DNA of 64,000 bases. Origin: an uncultured Cetobacterium sp. Lineage in GTDB: Bacteria > Fusobacteriota > Fusobacteriia > Fusobacteriales > Fusobacteriaceae. The position numbers and the translations under genes were made by a program. The notes under the pieces were generated by a model that saw only the letters and a program-made list of their open reading frames with translations, ran no database searches and was not told where the DNA came from. Numbering within the stretch: the stretch's first letter is position 1; every line of letters begins with the position of its first letter. The DNA lies in the NCBI GenBank assembly GCA_934085975.1, contig CAKOHT010000002.1, forward strand, positions 177,992 through 241,991, read 5' to 3'. Below are positions 45,437 through 53,401 of the stretch, piece by piece.

Positions 45437-46513
45437 ATGGAAAACATTATTTTATCACCGAGTAAATATATTCAAGGAGCTAACTCTTTAAGCAATATTG
45501 CAAAATATGCAAAAAAAAATGCTTTTATTATTGCTGATAATTTTGTCATGAGCATCACTGAGAATACCATAAAAGACAGTTTTAAAAAAGAAAATTTAGT
45601 TGCTACTTTTGAAATTTTCAATGGAGAGTGTTCAAAAACTGAGATTAATAGATTGAAAAAAATTCTAAAAGAAAAAAAATCTGAAATTGTTATTGGAGTC
45701 GGTGGTGGAAAAACTCTAGATACTGCCAAAGCTCTTTCCTACTATTCAAATCTTCCTGTTATAATTGTTCCTACCATTGCATCTACTGATGCTCCTTGTA
45801 GTGCATTATCTGTTCTTTACACAGATGATGGCATTTTTGATGAATATCTTATTTTACCTAATAATCCTGATATAGTTTTAATGGATACTGAAATCATTGC
45901 TAAGGCTCCCGCTAGACTTTTGGCGAGTGGAATGGGAGATGCTTTAGCCACATACTTTGAAGCTAGAGCTTGTGAACAATCTGGAGCTTTAAACATGACA
46001 GGTGGACTCCCTACTAAAGCTGCTCTGGCTCTAGCTAAACTATGCTTTGATACACTTATAGCGGATGGAGAAAAAGCTATGTTTGCTGCACAAAAATGTG
46101 CCTGTACAAAAGCTGTAGAAAATATTATCGAAGCAAATACATATCTAAGTGGAATTGGTTTTGAAAGTGGGGGACTTGCTGCTGCTCATGCTATTCACAA
46201 TGGATTAACTGCTCTAGAAGAGTGCCACGAGTTCTACCATGGAGAAAAAGTAGCTTTTGGTACTCTAGTTCAATTATTTCTTGAGAATGCACCTATGGAT
46301 GAAATTGATGAGGTTCTATTCTTCTGTAAAAATATTGGATTACCTACATCTTTACAAGATTTAGGTATCAACTCTATTGAAAGGGAAAAACTTTTGGAAG
46401 TCGCTAAACTAGCTTGTGCTCCAGGTGAAACAATTCATAATATGCCTTTTGAAGTCACTCCTGAAAAAGTTTTGGCCGCTATTTTGGCTGCTGACAATTA
46501 CGGAGGATATTGA
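45437..46513 (+). CDS. gldA: Glycerol dehydrogenase
   Basis: A 358-residue iron-type (zinc-binding) dehydrogenase. NAD-binding GVGGGKTLDTAKA, PTIASTDAPCSALSV, the metal Asp in GMGDALATYFEA, and two metal His in AAHAIHNGL and FYHGEKVAFG mark it as GldA. It oxidises glycerol to dihydroxyacetone. GGAGG precedes the ATG. Monocistronic. Confidence 0.93.
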   Translation: MENIILSPSKYIQGANSLSNIAKYAKKNAFIIADNFVMSITENTIKDSFKKENLVATFEIFNGECSKTEINRLKKILKEKKSEIVIGVGGGKTLDTAKALSYYSNLPVIIVPTIASTDAPCSALSVLYTDDGIFDEYLILPNNPDIVLMDTEIIAKAPARLLASGMGDALATYFEARACEQSGALNMTGGLPTKAALALAKLCFDTLIADGEKAMFAAQKCACTKAVENIIEANTYLSGIGFESGGLAAAHAIHNGLTALEECHEFYHGEKVAFGTLVQLFLENAPMDEIDEVLFFCKNIGLPTSLQDLGINSIEREKLLEVAKLACAPGETIHNMPFEVTPEKVLAAILAADNYGGY

Positions 46514-46534
46514 TTAAATCGTTGTAATAAAAAT

Positions 46535-46565
46535 AAAACCCTTGGAATAAATCCAAGGGCTTTTT
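46535..46565. terminator. Bidirectional terminator between gldA and porin
   Basis: CCCTTGGA (46539-46546) / TCCAAGGG (46552-46559) flanked by A-run and T-run; the porin gene ends 11 bp to the right. Confidence 0.85.
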
Positions 46566-46575
46566 ATTACATCTA

Positions 46576-47700
46576 TTAGAATGTTGTTTTCATTCCTACG
46601 TATGCAAGTGGTTGCCATCTCCAGTGAGAAGCTGAATCTTGAGCTGTGTTGCTCCAGTTTCTATACTCTGCTCCAACTCCAGCGTTTACCGCAAAGTTTT
46701 CTGTCACTTTATACTCAGCGTCTAAAGTTAGCAATGCATATAAACTATAAGTTGTTTTAGCTGATTTAGAAATTTTTCCAGTAGTCTGATTTTTTGTATA
46801 TTTGTCATACTGTCCAAATACGTATGGGTCATATCCACCCTCAAAATTAAAGTCTATTCCATACTTATCTGTTGAGTATAACGCAACATTTCTATATAAA
46901 TAAATCTCCCACTCTGCTACAAATTCTTTATCTTTTCTACCTGTTAATGTATTTGTTGTTAAATCTACACCTTTATAGAAGTCTTGTCCATAGAAGTTCT
47001 GATTTAAGTAGATTGTACCATCCCAAGTAAATCCTAATGGTAAGTTACCTGCATATTCGATATCCATACCGATAGTGTTCATATAATCAGATCCACCATC
47101 TTTTGGGAATGAATGGTATACTTTTGGAGCAAATAATAACTTACTTAACAGTGCTCCTTCATTTTTATATGCTGTAAATCTTGCTTGGTACTCTAAATTT
47201 TGAGAATCATTCTCTTCATCTCTATACTGTACTCTTGAAGTGAACCAGTCATTATGTTGATAATATGCTCTTAATCTTGTCTCAGTTCCATTTTTAGAGT
47301 TTTTATAATTATCATCATTTCTTTCTAAATTATTATAATCTCTAATTCTTCCCTCTAACTTGAAGTTTTCAGTTGCTTGAATACCAAAAGTTGTCTCAAG
47401 TCTAGAGTAGTTATTAGCTCCTCTATTCCATGTATCTTGATTGTCGTCAGATACAGGAGCTCCATTTGCATCCCTTGTTATTTTATCTCCATGCCCCTCT
47501 GTTTCACCATAAGCTTTATATTGTAATCCCACATATCCTGTTGGTTTAAATACTGGTGCAACTACAACCTCCTCAACTACAGGTTCAGCTACAACTATAA
47601 CCTCTTTTGATACTTCAACTGGCGCTACAACAACCTCTTTGGCTTGAACCGCAGTTCCTACAACAAGTAAAGATCCTAAAAAAAGTGCTAATTTTTTCAT
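46576..47700 (-). CDS. Outer-membrane porin, fusobacterial type
   Basis: A 374-residue protein: signal peptide (1-20, ending VQAKE), then a Val/Pro/Glu-rich segment with repeated VVVAPVE-like units (about 22-52), then a beta-barrel (GYVGLQYKAYGE; GFTWDGTIYLNQNFYG; ending YVGMKTTF with C-terminal Phe for BAM recognition). The Val/Pro-rich linker after the signal peptide is common in fusobacterial porins. Its promoter is flanked by two copies of the ROK motif, and the ROK gene is just upstream, so sugar-linked control is likely. Confidence 0.82.
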   Translation of the reverse strand: MKKLALFLGSLLVVGTAVQAKEVVVAPVEVSKEVIVVAEPVVEEVVVAPVFKPTGYVGLQYKAYGETEGHGDKITRDANGAPVSDDNQDTWNRGANNYSRLETTFGIQATENFKLEGRIRDYNNLERNDDNYKNSKNGTETRLRAYYQHNDWFTSRVQYRDEENDSQNLEYQARFTAYKNEGALLSKLLFAPKVYHSFPKDGGSDYMNTIGMDIEYAGNLPLGFTWDGTIYLNQNFYGQDFYKGVDLTTNTLTGRKDKEFVAEWEIYLYRNVALYSTDKYGIDFNFEGGYDPYVFGQYDKYTKNQTTGKISKSAKTTYSLYALLTLDAEYKVTENFAVNAGVGAEYRNWSNTAQDSASHWRWQPLAYVGMKTTF

Positions 47701-47738
47701 AAAATCCCCTCCGATTTTTAATTGTGTTATTAAAAAAT

Positions 47739-47826
47739 AATTTTTCTAAGTAAAAAATATTTCTTTCCACTGTATTCTTTATACAATATTTTTTAAAATT
47801 TGTAAACATAATTTTTCCAAGTAAAT
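47739..47826 (-). promoter_or_regulatory. Porin promoter flanked by two ROK-type operators
   Basis: Minus strand TTTACA (47801-47806), 17 bp, TATAAA (47778-47783), start near 47771. Motif copies read on the minus strand as ATTTACTTGGAAAAATT (47810-47826, centre about -47) and TTTTACTTAGAAAAATT (47739-47755, centre about +24); the centres are 71 bp apart. The remaining spacer to 47930 has nothing else recognised. Confidence 0.6.
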
Positions 47827-47930
47827 TATTTTTTTGTTTATTTATAAACTATAACCCCTTATTATTAAAAGAAAAGTTCATTTTTATATTTTTATTTTAA
47901 TTTTACTACATGAAATTATTTTATAAAAAA

Positions 47931-47952
47931 AAGAGATAGTTTTCTATCTCTT
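47931..47952 (-). terminator. Terminator of the ROK gene
   Basis: AAGAGATAG / CTATCTCTT stem with loop of four bases, followed leftwards by a T-rich run, 5 bp past the ROK stop. Confidence 0.85.
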
Positions 47953-47957
47953 AAAAA

Positions 47958-49139
47958 TTACTCTTCTAAATTATCTTGAAAATTGTAATTATAAAAAATA
48001 TAATTTATTGGTAAAAAAGAGGTTATTAGCTCCTCTCTTTCAAAATGTTTATCTAAAACTATAAGTTTTTCATGAACTTCTCCTAGTTGGAACTCCTGTA
48101 AATACATTTTTAAGTAACTTAGAAAAAGTGTACTTTTAAAAACTCTTCCAGAAAGTAAAAATACATCTAATGGGAGTAAATTGTTGTGATTAATCATAAG
48201 TATTGCAATATATCTTGCTATTTTTCTAAGAGCCTTGCACTCTGTAATCTCTCCTCCTTCTGCCCTTTTTATAAACTCTTCAAAACTCATATTCTCATAC
48301 TTTTCAACTATACGAATAGAATGATTATTTTCTTTTAAAATCTCTTCATATATATTTTGAGGCGAAACCATTGTATCAAAGCATCCTTTTTTCTTACAAA
48401 CTTCACAATAAACATCTGAATTGGGCTCTATTATAAAATGTCTGGTCCCCATTGATCTATAATGGGAGATAGCAGGATTTACAAGTTTGCTATCTATAAC
48501 AATAGCACTTCCCCTTTTTTCTCCATATTTAACTAGGAAAAAATTCTTGTATGTTGGATTTAAAAAAGCTTCATATAGTGCTTCTGCTCTAATTTCTGTC
48601 TCAACAAATACATATCCTGAAAACTTTTCCATAATTATTTTTTTCAAAGGTGAAAAGCTATCTTCTTTAAATAGGTCTATTGATTTTTTTAGAATAAATT
48701 TGCTCGTTACAACTATGCCTACCCCTAAAATTTTTTCAGATAAAACTTTATTCGTTTTTACAAGTTTATCAATAAATTCAAGCAAAGATTTTAAATACTC
48801 ATCAAAGTCTCCATTAGAATTATTTTTGAACTTTAATTCGTCTAAAATATCATTTTTTAAATTTGTCAAAATAACTTTTGTAAACTCTTCTTCTATTAAT
48901 ACACCTATCGAACGAAATCTTTCATAGTTTATTACTAAAAGATTTCTTTTTCTATTATTTTCATCTACATATTTCTTTTCAATAAGTATATTGTCTCCAA
49001 GCAGTTTTTTAGAAATTTTTGTTAAAGCAGCTGGTGAAACCATTATGTTCTCAGCAATTTCTAATTTATTAGACCCGCCACACCGATTGATAAATTTTAA
49101 TAAATTTGTAATATTTTTATTTTGACTTTTAAAATCCAT
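47958..49139 (-). CDS. ROK-family transcriptional repressor (NagC/Mlc/XylR type)
   Basis: A 393-residue protein: N-terminal winged helix (NKLEIAENIMVSPAALTKISKKLLGDNIL) and a ROK domain with the zinc motif RHFIIEPNSDVYCEVCKKKGCFDT (consensus H...CxC...GC). The ATP-binding kinase residues of ROK kinases are not evident, so it is a repressor sensing a sugar or sugar phosphate. The start at 49139 uses ATG after AAGGAG; a GTG 15 bases earlier overlaps that site. Divergent from a candidate small RNA and upstream of the porin. Confidence 0.85.
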   Translation of the reverse strand: MDFKSQNKNITNLLKFINRCGGSNKLEIAENIMVSPAALTKISKKLLGDNILIEKKYVDENNRKRNLLVINYERFRSIGVLIEEEFTKVILTNLKNDILDELKFKNNSNGDFDEYLKSLLEFIDKLVKTNKVLSEKILGVGIVVTSKFILKKSIDLFKEDSFSPLKKIIMEKFSGYVFVETEIRAEALYEAFLNPTYKNFFLVKYGEKRGSAIVIDSKLVNPAISHYRSMGTRHFIIEPNSDVYCEVCKKKGCFDTMVSPQNIYEEILKENNHSIRIVEKYENMSFEEFIKRAEGGEITECKALRKIARYIAILMINHNNLLPLDVFLLSGRVFKSTLFLSYLKMYLQEFQLGEVHEKLIVLDKHFEREELITSFLPINYIFYNYNFQDNLEE

Positions 49140-49186
49140 CCTCAACTCCTTCACTTTTTTATTGACAAACCCATTTTTTTAATGTA

Positions 49187-49246
49187 TATTTTACCTAGTA
49201 AAACAATTTTTATATTTTTAAAGATATTTTTTTACTAAATTAAATA
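49187..49246. promoter_or_regulatory. Two ROK-type operator copies upstream of the ROK gene
   Basis: Copy 1 reads TTTTACTAGGTAAAATA on the minus strand (49187-49203; perfect core TTTTAC-N3-GTAAAA). Copy 2 reads TTTTACTAAATTAAATA on the plus strand (49230-49246; 14 of 17 identical). Just left of copy 1 is a rightward TTGACA-17-TATATT (49163-49190). A ROK-gene promoter is not clear. Confidence 0.55.
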
Positions 49247-49313
49247 AAATTTTATATCTTTATTTGATTATATCATAAGTTGATAATAAGGTACTAAACT
49301 TATTATATAAAAT

Positions 49314-49385
49314 AGCCAACAACCCTCCAGTTGATTGGTTAAAAACCCGTTTTAAGAAGAGATGTCCCGTCATCTCTTCTTTTTA
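49314..49385 (+). ncRNA. Candidate small regulatory RNA with C-rich loops
   Basis: An unassigned stretch with two hairpins and a terminator but no ORF. Hairpin 1 (49314-49340) is AGCCAACAAC pairing with GTTG-a-TTGGTT around loop CCTCCA, complementary to the Shine-Dalgarno sequence TGGAGG. Hairpin 2 (49354-49381) is an 11-bp stem AAGAAGAGATG / CATCTCTTCTT with loop TCCCGT followed by T-rich sequence, oriented rightwards. A promoter TTGATA (49280-49285), 18 bp, TATATA (49304-49309) would start near 49316. Longer forms could begin at the TTGACA promoter at 49163. Confidence 0.55.
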
Positions 49386-49451
49386 TTTCTATTGCTTTTT
49401 TATTTTTTTTTGTTACAATTTTAGTATCTTAAAATATTTTAGGAGGTATAT

Positions 49452-49727
49452 ATGAAAATTAAACCTATTGGAAAAAGAGTTCTTATTAAAACTGTAAATC
49501 TAGAAGAAAAAACATCCACAGGTATCATATTAATACAAAATAATGAGGAAAAAAATTATAGGATTGGTGAAATAGTATCTTTAAGTTCTAACTCTGAAGT
49601 AAACTCGTTATTTCATATTAGTGACAAAGTTATCTTCTCCAAAAAATCAGGAATTAAAATTAATAACTCCTCCAATGACTACATTCTATTGGATTTAGAT
49701 GAAATCCTTGGAATTATTGAAGAGTAA
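49452..49727 (+). CDS. groES: GroES-like co-chaperonin, not paired with groEL
   Basis: A 91-residue chaperonin-10 fold protein: KIKPIGKRVLIKTVNLEEKTSTGIIL matches the GroES first strand and mobile loop, and DLDEILGIIEE the last strand. The family is usually followed directly by groEL; here a terminator and a convergent gene follow. It may be a second, diverged GroES. AGGAGG precedes the ATG. No CIRCE element was seen upstream. Confidence 0.85.
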   Translation: MKIKPIGKRVLIKTVNLEEKTSTGIILIQNNEEKNYRIGEIVSLSSNSEVNSLFHISDKVIFSKKSGIKINNSSNDYILLDLDEILGIIEE

Positions 49728-49759
49728 TAGAAAAACCCATCTAATGATGGGTTTTTCTA
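49728..49759. terminator. Bidirectional terminator between groES and pcp
   Basis: A 14-bp perfect stem TAGAAAAACCCATC / GATGGGTTTTTCTA with loop TAAT, directly after the groES stop and ending at the pcp stop. Confidence 0.95.
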
Positions 49760-50401
49760 TTAAAACTCCTTACCACCTGAAATTTTAATATCAAATTTAT
49801 ATTTATTTAAAGCTTGAACAGCACATTCCAAAGCTTTCGTTATAGTTGTAACTTCCATGTATGGCGTGTTTTTCTTATCGATAACTTGCTCTGTTATATA
49901 GGGAACATGAATAAACCCACCCTTTATTTCTAAATTATTTTTTGAGATATAATAAAGCAATGAATACATTATATGATTACATACATATGTTCCCGCTGTA
50001 TTTGAAACTGAAGCAGGTATTTTTGCTGACCTTATCTCTTCGACAATACCTTTGATTGGAAGAGTTGCAAAATATGCATTTTCTCCATCTTCATAGATAG
50101 GAGAATCTATAGGTTGATATCCCTCATTGTCTGGAATTCTACCATCATCTGTATTAATTGCCACTCTTTCAACCGATATATCATATCTTCCACCAGCTTG
50201 CCCTATACATATAACAACATCTGGTTTATGCTCAACTATTCCATCAAAAAGTTTTTTAGCTGACTTTTTAAAAACTGTAGGTACTTGTAATTTTACTACC
50301 TCTATGCCATCTATACTATCCTTCATTGCTTTTACTGCTTCCCACGCTGGATTTACACTCTCTCCTCCAAATGGATCAAAACCTGTTATTAAAACTTTCA
50401 C
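49760..50401 (-). CDS. pcp: Pyrrolidone-carboxylate (pyroglutamyl) peptidase
   Basis: A 213-residue C15 cysteine peptidase: TGFDPFGGESVNPAWEA at the N-terminus, catalytic Glu in GQAGGRYDISVERVAIN, Cys in GTYVCNHIMYSLLYY and His in GGFIHVPY. It removes N-terminal pyroglutamate in the cytoplasm. Last gene of a run with the DUF979/DUF969 genes, which are thought to form a 5-oxoproline transporter, giving a coherent pyroglutamate set. Confidence 0.95.
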   Translation of the reverse strand: MKVLITGFDPFGGESVNPAWEAVKAMKDSIDGIEVVKLQVPTVFKKSAKKLFDGIVEHKPDVVICIGQAGGRYDISVERVAINTDDGRIPDNEGYQPIDSPIYEDGENAYFATLPIKGIVEEIRSAKIPASVSNTAGTYVCNHIMYSLLYYISKNNLEIKGGFIHVPYITEQVIDKKNTPYMEVTTITKALECAVQALNKYKFDIKISGGKEF

Positions 50402-50419
50402 TACATTACCTCCTAAAAA

Positions 50420-51337
50420 TTAAAATGCTAAGAAATACATAAGCACAATATGTATTGCAAGAAGAGGTACTGCCACACCCACTTGCTTTGATATTACTCC
50501 ATTTTTATTTTTCATCTCCAATATAGACGCTGGGACTATATTGAAGTTAGCTGCCATTGGTGTCAATAAAGTTCCACAAAACCCTGCTGTCAAACCAAGA
50601 GCTCCAACAACTGCAGGATTACCACCTTGAGCTATAACAAATGGATATCCTATCCCTGCTGTTATAACTGCAAATGCTGCGAATCCGTTTCCCATAATCA
50701 TTGTAAATATAGCCATTGCTAAACAATAGATGGTTACTCCCGCCAGTATACTTCCTTCTGAAACAACACTTCCCATTAAGCTAGCGATTACGGCACCAAC
50801 TCCCGCCTTAGAAAATACAGAACCTAAAGAACCTAGAAGTTGTGGTAAAATAACTGTCGGTCCCATCTGCTGTAAAATTCTACTTGAATCATAGGGAATT
50901 TTATTAAATTGCTCTTTTGTTACTATCATAGTGACAATTAAAGCTACAATCGCTCCTATCCCTAGCCCAACTAAACCTCCTAATTTTGTAAATTGAGCTA
51001 TTGAAAATGCTACAACTCCTATTAAACCCGCTGGAACAAACAACATATTCCCAATCTTTTTAGCTTGTTTCTCTCTAAACTCCTCTGTACTTGTAGTAAA
51101 TAAAGCAAGTGAAACAGATTTCGTAGCACTTAAAGCTCCCATTACTAAAAGCAATCCTCCTATTATAGCCGGACTCACATAAGGTCCGCCTATAAACAGA
51201 AAACTAAATATGAACCAAAATGCTGCCGATCCTAATCTTTTAGGATTATTTTTATCTAAAAATGAATATATACCGCTTACAAATAAAATAATTCCGCAAA
51301 GTATATACATAATTTCCAATAATACATTTACATCCAT
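50420..51337 (-). CDS. DUF979 membrane protein, putative 5-oxoproline transporter subunit
   Basis: A 305-residue membrane protein with about ten hydrophobic segments (ILCGIILFVSGIYSFLD; GMAIFTMIMGNGFAAFAVITAGIGYP; GFCGTLLTPMAANFNIVPASIL). DUF979 is always found next to DUF969 and often beside pcp. The role in moving 5-oxoproline or related compounds is from family association, not from a visible binding motif. Confidence 0.82.
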   Translation of the reverse strand: MDVNVLLEIMYILCGIILFVSGIYSFLDKNNPKRLGSAAFWFIFSFLFIGGPYVSPAIIGGLLLVMGALSATKSVSLALFTTSTEEFREKQAKKIGNMLFVPAGLIGVVAFSIAQFTKLGGLVGLGIGAIVALIVTMIVTKEQFNKIPYDSSRILQQMGPTVILPQLLGSLGSVFSKAGVGAVIASLMGSVVSEGSILAGVTIYCLAMAIFTMIMGNGFAAFAVITAGIGYPFVIAQGGNPAVVGALGLTAGFCGTLLTPMAANFNIVPASILEMKNKNGVISKQVGVAVPLLAIHIVLMYFLAF

Positions 51338-51350
51338 TGAATTTTGCCTC

Positions 51351-52013
51351 CTACTTTGCTCTCAACTTCTTGATTTTTCTATCTAAACGATAGTATTGAA
51401 AATATGCTAATACTAAAGCCATAAGTGCCACTGGTATTGAAGCCTTTGCTACATTATATGCTTCAACTTTTACACCCAGCTCTTGCAAAGTTCCAACTAT
51501 TAAAAGAACCCCTGATGATGCCACGAAAACATTTTGACCAAAAAAGTTTGCATAATTTTCTGAAGCATTAGTTATGCCTTTTAAATCTTCATCTAACGAC
51601 TCAGACACTATCCCATCTTTTTCAATAGCTCCTTTTACCATAGGATAAATCAATGGTCTTATAAATTGAACGTGCCCTCCTATTCTCATTGATAAAACTG
51701 CTGCCAACATTCTCACAGTCACATATATTGATAATACTTTACCCGCTGTTGCACCCTTTAATTTAGATATACAAATTGATGCTCTTTCTCTTAGACCATT
51801 TCTTTCCAATATCCCTACCACAGAAAGAGTTAATAATAATAATGTCATATACCTAGTCTGAACAAACGCTGTTCCCAAAATATTTAAAACCTCAACAAAA
51901 TCAATCCCTGCAACAAGTCCAGTTGCTATTCCTGCTATTAAAACAACAGCTATCGTATCTAATTTGATTATAAATCCAATTAGAATAATCAACACTCCAA
52001 TCAATTTAATCAC
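51351..52013 (-). CDS. DUF969 membrane protein, putative 5-oxoproline transporter subunit
   Basis: A 220-residue membrane protein (IKLIGVLIILIGFIIKLDTIAVVLIAGIATGLVAGID; YMTLLLLTLSVVGILERNGLRERA) with the DUF969 conserved block MRIGGHVQFIRPLIYPM. Partner of the DUF979 protein 13 bp downstream. Its start overlaps the hslO stop by 4 bp, so it belongs to the longer run. Confidence 0.82.
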   Translation of the reverse strand: MIKLIGVLIILIGFIIKLDTIAVVLIAGIATGLVAGIDFVEVLNILGTAFVQTRYMTLLLLTLSVVGILERNGLRERASICISKLKGATAGKVLSIYVTVRMLAAVLSMRIGGHVQFIRPLIYPMVKGAIEKDGIVSESLDEDLKGITNASENYANFFGQNVFVASSGVLLIVGTLQELGVKVEAYNVAKASIPVALMALVLAYFQYYRLDRKIKKLRAK

Positions 52014-52891
52014 AGTATCTCACCCAAATCCTCTCTTCTAAACGAATATCTTTTTCCACAAAAATGGCACTCCGCTTCAACCTCTCCTCTTTCAGCTAAT
52101 ATTTCCGCTAATTGCTCTTTTCCCAAAGTTATAATCCCTTTGTAGAATTTTTCTCTATCACAATTACAATTATATTTAATCTCCTTTGAATCTAAAATTT
52201 CATATGGTTCTATTAACTTTTCATGAGTTTCATCATTCATATCCTCATATAGAAGATGTAAAATTCTTTCTAAATCCATTCCACCTTTGAATAACTCTGT
52301 GACATTTCTAATCGCTTCAATTTTTTTCTCTAATTCTACTGTAAAACTTTCCTCCGCATCCGGTAAAAGTTGAATCATATAACCACCAGCTGATCTCACA
52401 GTTGTTTCATTTTCTAAATCTACTCCCAAAGCAATCACTGTCGGCGTTTGCTCTGAAGTCACATAATAGTAGGCTATATCATAAGCAATTTCTCCACTTT
52501 CTATTGTTGAAACTCCCACATAAGGATCCTTTAATCCCAAATCTTTAATAACATTTAAAGTTCCTTTTCCTACCAATTCTTGCACATTCGGTTGACCATT
52601 CTCTTTCGCAGGTAAATCTACCTTTGGATTTGAAACATATCCCTTCACTCCATCTTTATCCACTGTTACTACCATACTTGATAACAATCCATCCGTCATA
52701 GTTCTAAGTGTCAGTACATCATTTCCTTTTAAGGTTGCTCCCATCATAACTCCCGCAGAAAGGAGTCTTCCAAATGCAGATATAACAGTTGGACTACACC
52801 TATGAATATTTAACGCCTCTTGTACAATATCCTTTGTATCCACAAGAACAAATCTTGCATTTTTGCTTATTCCTCTGATTGACCTACTCAT
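52010..52891 (-). CDS. hslO: Redox-regulated chaperone Hsp33
   Basis: A 293-residue Hsp33: N-terminal substrate-binding domain and C-terminal zinc switch with four cysteines (CNCD and CHFCG). Oxidation of these cysteines turns on holdase activity. The start at 52891 (ATG) is used because AGAGGTGA sits just upstream; a GTG at 52900 falls within that site. Confidence 0.93.
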   Translation of the reverse strand: MSRSIRGISKNARFVLVDTKDIVQEALNIHRCSPTVISAFGRLLSAGVMMGATLKGNDVLTLRTMTDGLLSSMVVTVDKDGVKGYVSNPKVDLPAKENGQPNVQELVGKGTLNVIKDLGLKDPYVGVSTIESGEIAYDIAYYYVTSEQTPTVIALGVDLENETTVRSAGGYMIQLLPDAEESFTVELEKKIEAIRNVTELFKGGMDLERILHLLYEDMNDETHEKLIEPYEILDSKEIKYNCNCDREKFYKGIITLGKEQLAEILAERGEVEAECHFCGKRYSFRREDLGEIL

Positions 52892-52902
52892 TCTTCTCAC
52901 CT

Positions 52903-53400
52903 CTAATAATCAATATAGTCTTTTAAATCCTCATATTTTTTAACAGAAATAATTTTTTTTAATTCTAAATTATTTCTTATAATACTATTTTTTTGATATT
53001 TTCTGATATTTTGTACCTCTTTTTTACTAAAACCATAATATGTTAAAGTTATATCATCTACTTTATTGATATTAAATCTATTTAATTTAACCTCTTGTGG
53101 TTTCTTAAATTTCAATTTTAGCTTTTCGTAAGTTTTCTTTCCAATTCCGGGTATTCTAGTCAATTCATCTAACTTTCTATATCCACCAACTATGTCTTTA
53201 TACTCTAATATCTTATCTACATAACTTTGAGATATTCCACTTTTTAGCATATCTCCTTTACTTGCTCTATTAATATCTAAAAGTAAATTTTGAGTGTCCA
53301 AGGTGTTTTTACTTTCAATAATTTTAAATTCGCTATCTATCATCCCATAGGAAAATATTGATATCAATAAAATTAAAATTGAAAAAATTAACTTTTTCAT
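52903..53400 (-). CDS. Secreted helix-hairpin-helix (ComEA-like) protein
   Basis: A 165-residue protein with a signal peptide (1-19) and at least one good HhH DNA-binding motif (LDINRASKGDML..., LTRIPGIGKKTYEKLKL); a second, weaker one follows (FNINKVDDITLTYYGFSKKEV). This resembles ComEA, the periplasmic DNA receptor for transformation, though it is longer and more diverged. It lies 1 bp after hemZ. Competence function is only inferred. Confidence 0.72.
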   Translation of the reverse strand: MKKLIFSILILLISIFSYGMIDSEFKIIESKNTLDTQNLLLDINRASKGDMLKSGISQSYVDKILEYKDIVGGYRKLDELTRIPGIGKKTYEKLKLKFKKPQEVKLNRFNINKVDDITLTYYGFSKKEVQNIRKYQKNSIIRNNLELKKIISVKKYEDLKDYIDY

Positions 53401-53401
53401 A

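Noticed and set aside
46539..46559. Hairpins after gldA and elsewhere as possible CRISPR repeats
   Set aside because: They are single terminator stems; no regularly spaced repeated units were seen anywhere in the window.
48487..48927. 146-residue plus-strand frame within the ROK gene
   Set aside because: Low-complexity Phe/Ser-rich translation typical of antisense AT-rich DNA; the ROK frame has clear domains.
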